Below are positions 58,723 through 64,000 of a stretch of 64,000 nt of DNA, in pieces. The first letter of the stretch is position 1. The number at the start of each line of letters is the position of its first letter. The stretch spans positions 1 to 64,000 of the forward strand of contig JAKSIL010000012.1 of assembly GCA_024398815.1 (NCBI GenBank). The letters run 5' to 3'. This DNA comes from Fibrobacter sp. (GTDB lineage: Bacteria > Fibrobacterota > Fibrobacteria > Fibrobacterales > Fibrobacteraceae). Under the pieces are notes generated by a model. The model saw only the letters and a program-made list of their open reading frames with translations. It was not told the DNA's origin and did not search any database. The position numbers and the translations under genes were made by a program.

Positions 58723-60462
58723 CTATACGAAGAATCTTGGGTAAATCCAGGAGCATTCGCGGGCGAGCATCTTGGGGAACTCGCGGAACGATCCGTTGAT
58801 TTGATACAAATTAAGTCCACCTTCGACAGGTGTCAGCGAAATGACGCTGTCGGCGCGGGATTCGAGGTAGGGGTATTCGTCGTTGTTGCAGGCTGTCACT
58901 ACGGCGCAGCCCGTGAGCGCGATGATGGTGTCTATCATCTGCATCAGAATCTGGTGCGGCGAACCCGTAAGTCGCATGGACTTTGGATTGTGGAGCACTG
59001 CCGATATGGGGTCGATGATGACGACGCGGTAGTCGTGGTTTTCGAGTTTCTTGGCACCTTCGATTCTCTTTGCTATCAGTTGGGCTGTTTCGATGGGCGA
59101 AAGAGCCGTGCCGCGGAGGTTCAAAAAGCCGAATTTCGAAGTGCTTGCGTTCAGGTCGCGCTTGCTACCGAGCAGGTGCAGACGGTTCAGGAATACGGAC
59201 TTGGTCAATTCGAAGTTGATGAACAAGACGTCGTTCGAGGTCGTGTTGTTGCCGAACCAGTCTTCGCCGTAGCAGATGGAAAGGCCGAGGTCCATGAGAG
59301 CCAATGATTTTCCGCTCTTGGGAGGCGCCTTGAACAGGAAGAATTCGCCTGCGCGGAGCATGTTGTCGATGATGCTTGCGTCTTTTTTGGGAGGTTCTTC
59401 ACTGTCACTTGCCAGTTCGATGAGCGGCTTTCCGTCGAGGGAATATTCCACCCATTCCTGCCATTCCTTGAAGTCCTTCGCGCCCTGTTCGAGGCCGATG
59501 AGGTACTGTTGCTTGCCGCCGCGCAAAACGCCCGGCATGCGGGCCATCATGTTTGGGCTCCTGTTGGCGGAATCTACCTTGAAGCCTTGTGAATCAAGGG
59601 TCTTGAAAAGGAAGTCTACGCGCTCGTTGTATTCGTCGAGGTCGTCGGCTTCAATTTTAATCCAGGCCTGGACGGAGTTGGCGCCCGTGTTCACGAGGGC
59701 TGCGCAGGGGAGGTTCAAGGCCTTGTAGTATGCAAGCTGCTTGGCGAGCGACATTTTTGGATTGTCGACGACGGCGTAGCGGTAGCGGAAACTTTCGTTC
59801 GTGGCGTCTGGTTCGCCCTTGGTGGCGTTGATGCAGATGAGTGCACCCTCGGCACTGTCGAGGGACTTCATTATCTTCTTGATGGAGTCGTCTTTACCGA
59901 CGATGTTCGAAACTTTTTCTGAAGTGCATGTGGGCGTGTCGGAAATCTTGAACTCGATGGTCTCGTCCATTTCGAACGTGACTTCCAGAAGTTTCGCAAG
60001 GTCTTTTCGCCAGTCGGCGGCGGGCCATGGAATCGAAAGGGCTTCGGGGTCGATCTTGTGGTTCTGCAACAGTTCGAGAGACTGCGTGTCGAGGCCCATG
60101 GCGAGCATCTGGTCCATCGAAATCATGCCGGAAGGAAGCGACGACAAAACCGTCTGCTTGGGCATGATGCTCGGGGCTGCGCTCGGCGCCGATGCGGAAT
60201 CGTCGTTAGAAGGCGCCGCCTTTTCTTCGACTCGTTCGGCAGCACGTTTTTCGCTCGAGAAAGCGCGACGAAGAATCTGTTCAATTTCTTCGGGACTCAT
60301 TCCGCAATCACGGGCTACACCGCCGAGCTGGAACGAAGCGTCCATGTAGGTCCAGCCTTCTTGCTGGGCGGCTTCGCCGGCCTTGAAGAGCTCGCTTTTC
60401 AGTTCGTTGCCGGAATATTTGCTCTTGATGAACTGGTTGATAATTTTTCTTGCGCTTTCCAT
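58723..60462 (-). CDS. RecA-type ATPase with degenerate AEP (PrimPol-like) domain
   Basis: A 579-residue protein. After an N-terminal helical part and an Ala/Pro/Ser linker (residues 80-110), residues 150-345 follow the primase-polymerase pattern seen in phage and plasmid fusions: YRYAVVDNPKMSLAKQLAYY, LPCAALVNTGANSVQAWIKI, NRSPNMMARMPGVLRGGKQQ. The catalytic acidic pair (E-x-D) reads D-N-P and the conserved His of S-x-H-A-W is Gln, so primase activity is unlikely. The C-terminal RepA/AAA_25-like ATPase is intact: APPKSGKSLAL (P-loop) and RVVIIDPISAV (Walker B). No replication origin or mobile genes are near; it sits in an operon with rlmB. Confidence 0.75.
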   Translation of the reverse strand: MESARKIINQFIKSKYSGNELKSELFKAGEAAQQEGWTYMDASFQLGGVARDCGMSPEEIEQILRRAFSSEKRAAERVEEKAAPSNDDSASAPSAAPSIMPKQTVLSSLPSGMISMDQMLAMGLDTQSLELLQNHKIDPEALSIPWPAADWRKDLAKLLEVTFEMDETIEFKISDTPTCTSEKVSNIVGKDDSIKKIMKSLDSAEGALICINATKGEPDATNESFRYRYAVVDNPKMSLAKQLAYYKALNLPCAALVNTGANSVQAWIKIEADDLDEYNERVDFLFKTLDSQGFKVDSANRSPNMMARMPGVLRGGKQQYLIGLEQGAKDFKEWQEWVEYSLDGKPLIELASDSEEPPKKDASIIDNMLRAGEFFLFKAPPKSGKSLALMDLGLSICYGEDWFGNNTTSNDVLFINFELTKSVFLNRLHLLGSKRDLNASTSKFGFLNLRGTALSPIETAQLIAKRIEGAKKLENHDYRVVIIDPISAVLHNPKSMRLTGSPHQILMQMIDTIIALTGCAVVTACNNDEYPYLESRADSVISLTPVEGGLNLYQINGSFREFPKMLARECSWIYPRFFV

Positions 60463-60504
60463 AAGGTCCTCTTTGTACAGGTTTATGAGTTCAAGAGAAG
60501 TTTG

Positions 60505-61533
60505 CTACTTGATGCGGAGTCTTGCGTATTCGTAAAGCCCGAGGGAGAGCGCTACGGATGCGTTGTACGAGTGGGCTTCGGGCTTCATGGGAATTCGGAG
60601 CACGGCGTCGCACTGTTTTTTGATAAAAGGAGGAAGGCCTACGTCTTCGCCGCCGACGGCGATGACCGCATGGTCTGAGAACTTGAAATCGGCGAGGTTC
60701 GTCTCGGTATCGGCGTCGAGGCCGAGTATCTGGTAACCCGCCATCTTGAGTTCGCCGACGGCCGCTTCCAGATTGTCAGGGCGGCAGACGCGCATCTTTT
60801 CGAGGGCGCCGGCACTGGTGCGGGCGACGCTCGGCGTGATTCCGCACATTCCCTTTGCCGGGATGAGGAACAAGTCGACCCCGAGGGCGAGGCAGCTACG
60901 GATGCAGGCGCCGAGGTTGCGCGGGTCTTCGATGTTTGTTGCAACGGCAATCAGCTTGGGTTCACCGGTTTCGCGGGCGTTGAAGAATTCTTCGCGCACG
61001 TCCATCCAGTTGAGAAGTTCCTTTTCGTTCATCAAGGCGACGACGCCCTGGTTCGGCTTGGCGTAGCTGTCGAGAATCTTGGAATCCACCTGCTGCACAT
61101 GCACATGCGCGCGTTTCGCAAGTTTCTGCAGTTCGTACAGCTTGGGATTGCCGGACTGGTGCATGAAGAGAATGCGATGAACCTTGAGAGGCTCCTTGGT
61201 CAGAAGTTCCGTTACTTCCTTGATGCCTCCGACGGCCACCTGAGGCGCGGCGTCGGCGTCGCCCATGGCTGTGACTACGGATTCTGGGCGTGGACGGTTG
61301 CTTCCGAACTTGTGGTTGAAGTCCCTTTCGGCAAAACTTCTTTCCGAGGCGCTTCGTTCGCCGAAGTTTCTGTCGCCGAAGTTTCTGCGTCGTTCATTGC
61401 CTGCAAACTTGCGGTTGTCGCTAGAAAAATTGCGTTCATCGTCGGGGTGCTCGCGATTGAACCGTCCTTCGTCAAAGTTCGGTCTGGCGCTGCGCCCAAA
61501 ATTTCTTCTACGGTCGTTGTTGTCGAAACTCAT
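60505..61533 (-). CDS. rlmB: SpoU/TrmH-family rRNA 2'-O-methyltransferase, RlmB-like
   Basis: A 342-residue SPOUT methyltransferase. Motif 1 is NIEDPRNLGACIRS, motif 2 IAVGGEDVGLPP, motif 3 IPMKPEAHSYNASVALSLG (knotted SAM site). An N-terminal substrate-binding domain (about 100-165, VGGIKEVTELLTKEPLKVHR) is typical of RlmB/TrmH-group proteins. Residues 1-80 are a disordered extension full of Arg, Asn and Phe with recurring RNF/RRNFG units, likely to help bind RNA. RlmB specificity (G2251 of 23S rRNA) is a family guess; motif 3 has SYNAS where most have SLNVS. Confidence 0.78.
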   Translation of the reverse strand: MSFDNNDRRRNFGRSARPNFDEGRFNREHPDDERNFSSDNRKFAGNERRRNFGDRNFGERSASERSFAERDFNHKFGSNRPRPESVVTAMGDADAAPQVAVGGIKEVTELLTKEPLKVHRILFMHQSGNPKLYELQKLAKRAHVHVQQVDSKILDSYAKPNQGVVALMNEKELLNWMDVREEFFNARETGEPKLIAVATNIEDPRNLGACIRSCLALGVDLFLIPAKGMCGITPSVARTSAGALEKMRVCRPDNLEAAVGELKMAGYQILGLDADTETNLADFKFSDHAVIAVGGEDVGLPPFIKKQCDAVLRIPMKPEAHSYNASVALSLGLYEYARLRIK

Positions 61534-61556
61534 TTAAACTCCATGTCTAACCTAGG

Positions 61557-62147
61557 TTAGTACTTTTCCCTGCAGGCGATGACGGTGTGCATTTTCACGT
61601 CGGTATCCTTCTGCTCCAGGGGTTCTTCGAAAATCTGTTTGGGTGTGGCGATGCCAGCCTTGAATGCGTCCGGGTGCTTGGCGAGAAACCTGTCGTAGTA
61701 GCCTTTGCCGTGGCCCACGCGCTTGCCGTCCCAGTTGAACTTTGTCCCGGGGACGAGGAAAATGGGTATTTCGCCTTCGAACTTTTCAAGTCCGTCCTTG
61801 GGTTCCATTATACCGAAATGCCCTTTTGCAAGGTCCTTCTTGAGGCTTGAAATTTTGTAGAAGTTCATGATGCCGTCGCCTTCGCAACGGGGGAGCAGCA
61901 GACGGCCCTCCAATGCCAGTTCCTCGATAATGGGCATGATATTGGGTTCGCCCTTCAGCGGATAAAATGCCGCAATGTTTCTGGCATCGTGGTAGCCCGG
62001 AATGTCGTGGATTTCTTGCCACGGCTCGCGGATGATGTCGTCGCCCTTTTTATCGCGCCTCTTTTTAAGGATGAGCTCGATAATCGGACTGCTGCCAAAT
62101 ACGAACATGGCAAGCAAGACAACCAGTATGGATGCTGCGATACCCAT
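61557..62147 (-). CDS. 5-formyltetrahydrofolate cyclo-ligase family, membrane-anchored
   Basis: The C-terminal motif (FLVPGTKFNWDGKRVGHG, then KGYYDRFLAK) and AAFYPLKGEPN identify 5-formyl-THF cyclo-ligase, which converts 5-formyl-THF to 5,10-methenyl-THF with ATP. In place of the usual N-terminal basic helix, the protein opens with a transmembrane segment (MGIAASILVVLLAMFVFGSS) and a basic stretch LKKRRDKKGDD. No internal Met gives a shorter standard protein, so the anchor is real in this frame. It sits between rnd and rlmB, the gap to rnd being five bases. Confidence 0.8.
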   Translation of the reverse strand: MGIAASILVVLLAMFVFGSSPIIELILKKRRDKKGDDIIREPWQEIHDIPGYHDARNIAAFYPLKGEPNIMPIIEELALEGRLLLPRCEGDGIMNFYKISSLKKDLAKGHFGIMEPKDGLEKFEGEIPIFLVPGTKFNWDGKRVGHGKGYYDRFLAKHPDAFKAGIATPKQIFEEPLEQKDTDVKMHTVIACREKY

Positions 62148-62152
62148 GGCGC

Positions 62153-63307
62153 CTAATCCTCGCCAACGCGCTTGGCCGTGGGCAATTTTTCTTGCAGAAT
62201 TTCAGCCCAGATTTGCCGTTGCCAATTCATGAGGTGGGCTTCGTCAAAACGGTTTTCCCAGGGTATGTTGCCGGGTGCGGCAAGCCATATGAGCTGAGCC
62301 TTGTTGGCAATCATGGAGGCGTCGAGCTTGAGCTCTGTCGCTTTTTCGTCGCGCCAACTTTTGAGGGCTAGCAGAAGGTCGGAATGGGGTACGACCGGGG
62401 GAGGGGGTGCCTTCGGAAGTTTTGCGGGCCAGTCGGATTCCGGTACGGTGACGGCTGCTTTCAACATGTTCAGGAACGAGTCCAGACGGTCGCCCTTGAA
62501 ATTGCGGGGGAGCTTGGGCAGCTTCTTTTCGTCGACTTCGGGGAAACTGCGTTCCTGGGCGCGGACGATGGCGAGCATCAGTTCGGCGGGCATCACCTTG
62601 TACGGAGGACGGTCCAGGGCCTCGGCTTCCTTTTCGCGCCATTCCCATACGAATTTCAAGATGTTGAGGGCACAGGGCGAGTATAGGCTCGAACCCGTGA
62701 TTCGCCAAGGATCCTTTTTCGGCGGAGCCGGATGGCGTGAGTGCTCGATGAGCGCCTGGCATTGTTCCGAGAGCCAGCCCAGTCGGCCTGCTGCCTGCAG
62801 CTTTTCGACCAAAATGGCGCAAAGTTCGTGCAGGTAGAACGTGTCGTGGATGGCGTATTCGCACATGTCCAAGGAAAGTGGCCTGATGGTCCAGTCGGCG
62901 CGCTGGTTTTCCTTTTTCAGTTCCTCGCCGAAGTATTCGCGAACGAGGTCTGCGAGCCCCAGATGTTCTTCACCGAGAAACCTTGCGGCGAGCATGGTGT
63001 CGAAAATGTTCTTGGGGCTGAACTGGTAAGTCTGCCACAAAAGACGCAAATCGTAGTCGGCACCGTGGAAAATGAGCGTCTGCATGGCCCTCGCCTTGAA
63101 AAGCGGGGCCAGGTCCACTCCGCACAGCGGATCCACGATGTAGTGGTGCTCGCCGATGGTAATCTGGATAAGGCAAAGACGCGCCGAGTAGTGGTACATG
63201 GAATCTGCTTCCGTGTCTACGGCGGCCATATCGTACAGGTCCAAATCCGCCAGCAAATTTGCGAGCGATTCTTCGCTATCGACCAATATGTACTTTTCGT
63301 CTTGCAT
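62153..63307 (-). CDS. rnd: Ribonuclease D
   Basis: A 3'-5' exoribonuclease of the DEDDy type, trimming tRNA 3' ends. Catalytic residues: AVDTEADSM (Asp, Glu), FHGADYDLRLLWQ (Asp) and YAIHDTFYLHEL (Tyr, Asp). A helical C-terminal half with HRDC-like pattern (about 210-290, CALNILKFVWEWREKEAEAL) follows. 384 residues, near the E. coli size. First gene of the long co-oriented minus-strand block; divergent from trpS. Confidence 0.93.
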   Translation of the reverse strand: MQDEKYILVDSEESLANLLADLDLYDMAAVDTEADSMYHYSARLCLIQITIGEHHYIVDPLCGVDLAPLFKARAMQTLIFHGADYDLRLLWQTYQFSPKNIFDTMLAARFLGEEHLGLADLVREYFGEELKKENQRADWTIRPLSLDMCEYAIHDTFYLHELCAILVEKLQAAGRLGWLSEQCQALIEHSRHPAPPKKDPWRITGSSLYSPCALNILKFVWEWREKEAEALDRPPYKVMPAELMLAIVRAQERSFPEVDEKKLPKLPRNFKGDRLDSFLNMLKAAVTVPESDWPAKLPKAPPPPVVPHSDLLLALKSWRDEKATELKLDASMIANKAQLIWLAAPGNIPWENRFDEAHLMNWQRQIWAEILQEKLPTAKRVGED

Positions 63308-63334
63308 ATGTATAACGAAATGTAATTAAATATT

Positions 63335-63360
63335 TTGACGATAACTCATTATTTCGTCAA
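63335..63360. promoter_or_regulatory. Dyad TTGACGA-N12-TCGTCAA between rnd and trpS
   Basis: Exact 7-bp arms (63335-63341 and 63354-63360), each flanked by AATATT-like sequence (AATATT at 63328-63334 region and AATATT after the right arm). It overlaps a TTGACG -35-like box and lies 34 bases before the trpS ATG. Candidate operator for trpS or rnd, or a leader hairpin. Confidence 0.45.
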
Positions 63361-63393
63361 TATTTACTTGATATTATTGCTATCTTTTGGAAT

Positions 63394-64000
63394 ATGAAAA
63401 AAGTTTCTCTTACAGGCATCAAGCCGACCGGCACGCCGCATCTCGGCAACTATCTGGGCGCTATCCGCCCGGCTCTTGAACTTTCCAAGACTTACGACAC
63501 TGTTTACTTTATTGCAGATTACCACGCTTTGACGACCGTGCAGAACGGCGCCGAAATGCGTGCGAACATCTACAAGATTGCGGCCACCTGGCTTGCTCTC
63601 GGCTTGAACCCGGAAGAAGGTCTCTTCTACAAGCAGAGCGACATTCCCGAAATCTTCGAACTCAGCTGGGCTCTCAGCTGCTTTACGCCGAAGGGCTTCA
63701 TGAACCGCGCCCACGCTTACAAGGCCAAGGTGGAAGCGAACACCGCTGCCGGCGAAGACGCTGATGCAAACGTGAACATGGGCCTCTACTGCTACCCGTG
63801 CCTCATGGATGCAGACATCCTCATGTTCAACGCAGATATCGTCCCGGTCGGTAAAGACCAGAAGCAGCATGTGGAATTTGCCCGCGATATCGCCATCAAG
63901 TTCAACAAGCACTTCGGAGAGGACGTGTTCACCGTTCCGGAACCCGTGTTCCAAGAATCTACCGGAATCATCCCGGGCCTCGACGGTCGCAAGATGAGCA
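63394..64000 (+). CDS. trpS: Tryptophanyl-tRNA synthetase (3' end beyond the window)
   Basis: Charges tRNA-Trp. The first 202 residues are present. The class I start is SLTGIKPTGTPHLGNYLGAI (HIGH equivalent HLGN); ADYHALT, CYPCLMDADILMFNADIVPV and VGKDQKQHVEFARDIA follow; and LDGRKMS at the very end begins the KMSKS loop. The ATG at 63394 is chosen because homology begins at MKKVSLTG. The rest of the protein lies outside the window. Confidence 0.97.
   Translation, partial: MKKVSLTGIKPTGTPHLGNYLGAIRPALELSKTYDTVYFIADYHALTTVQNGAEMRANIYKIAATWLALGLNPEEGLFYKQSDIPEIFELSWALSCFTPKGFMNRAHAYKAKVEANTAAGEDADANVNMGLYCYPCLMDADILMFNADIVPVGKDQKQHVEFARDIAIKFNKHFGEDVFTVPEPVFQESTGIIPGLDGRKMS

Noticed and set aside
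58723..60462. Prophage or plasmid replication module
   Set aside because: The ATPase resembles phage RepA fusions, but no integrase, capsid, partition or att-like repeats are nearby, and neighbours are housekeeping genes.

Overview
The window looks like a chromosomal segment of a Fibrobacter-type bacterium (Fibrobacterota). The evidence is family content: FISUMP-type paralogous lipoproteins with poly-serine linkers (14525-15388 and 35407-37188), a TIGR02147-type regulator paired with a lipoprotein (30575-32856), a T9SS-like sorting tail on a lipoprotein (17433-18305), and many exported beta-barrel-like proteins. The genome is Gram-negative in style (lnt, an LpxH-like phosphatase, pssA, lipoboxes). 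No integrase, transposase, rRNA or CRISPR array was seen. The window opens with a remnant reading frame and ends inside trpS.

Layout. 1-715: N-terminally incomplete reading frame and a non-coding stretch with an inverted repeat. 716-5374 (+): fmt, rsmB and two exported proteins. 5371-13342 (-): aroE, an aroK-aroB fusion and an NDP-sugar reductase, a terminator-like hairpin, then a CrtC/Svf1-like secreted protein, a eukaryotic-type HisA, a GT4 glycosyltransferase and mutY. 13608-19643 (+): Lys-rich envelope protein, FISUMP lipoprotein, glnS, dispersed hairpin repeats, sorted lipoprotein, DUF3300 protein. 19683-23340 (-): four-gene envelope operon. 23503-24141 (+): Ser-less alpha/beta-hydrolase. 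24143-27355 (-): lipoprotein, rsmI, lnt. 27440-28165 (+): lpxH-like. 28167-30291 (-): three poorly known genes. 30575-40467 (+): TIGR02147 regulator and lipoprotein, tRNA-Gln(CUG), NSUN4-like methyltransferase, PEGA protein, double-FISUMP lipoprotein, OMP, trxA-hisF-tldD. 40738-45835 (-): Toprim/DnaB-like protein, GT4, LtaS-like sulfatase. 45926-47897 (+): ruvC, M15 peptidase, mpaA-like. 47953-63307 (-): a long co-oriented block running rnd, FTHF cyclo-ligase, rlmB-like, AEP/RecA ATPase, TrmA-like pseudoenzyme, LysM protein, a 38-residue membrane peptide, histidine kinase, response regulator, beta-propeller protein, peptide-binding lipoprotein, pssA. 63394-end (+): trpS.

Recurring theme. Several proteins keep a recognisable enzyme fold but have lost catalytic residues: a Toprim primase-helicase without the DxD motif and with an altered P-loop, an AEP-primase/RecA fusion without its acidic and His residues, a TrmA/RlmD-like methyltransferase without the catalytic Cys, and two alpha/beta-hydrolases with Gly in place of the nucleophilic Ser. 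The strongest candidates for undescribed systems are these two primase-ATPase proteins, the LysM / small membrane peptide / two-component / beta-propeller operon (50718-57324), and the TIGR02147-lipoprotein pair preceded by four copies of TGTTCCC.

All functional calls are from reading the protein sequences and motifs by eye. No database search was run.
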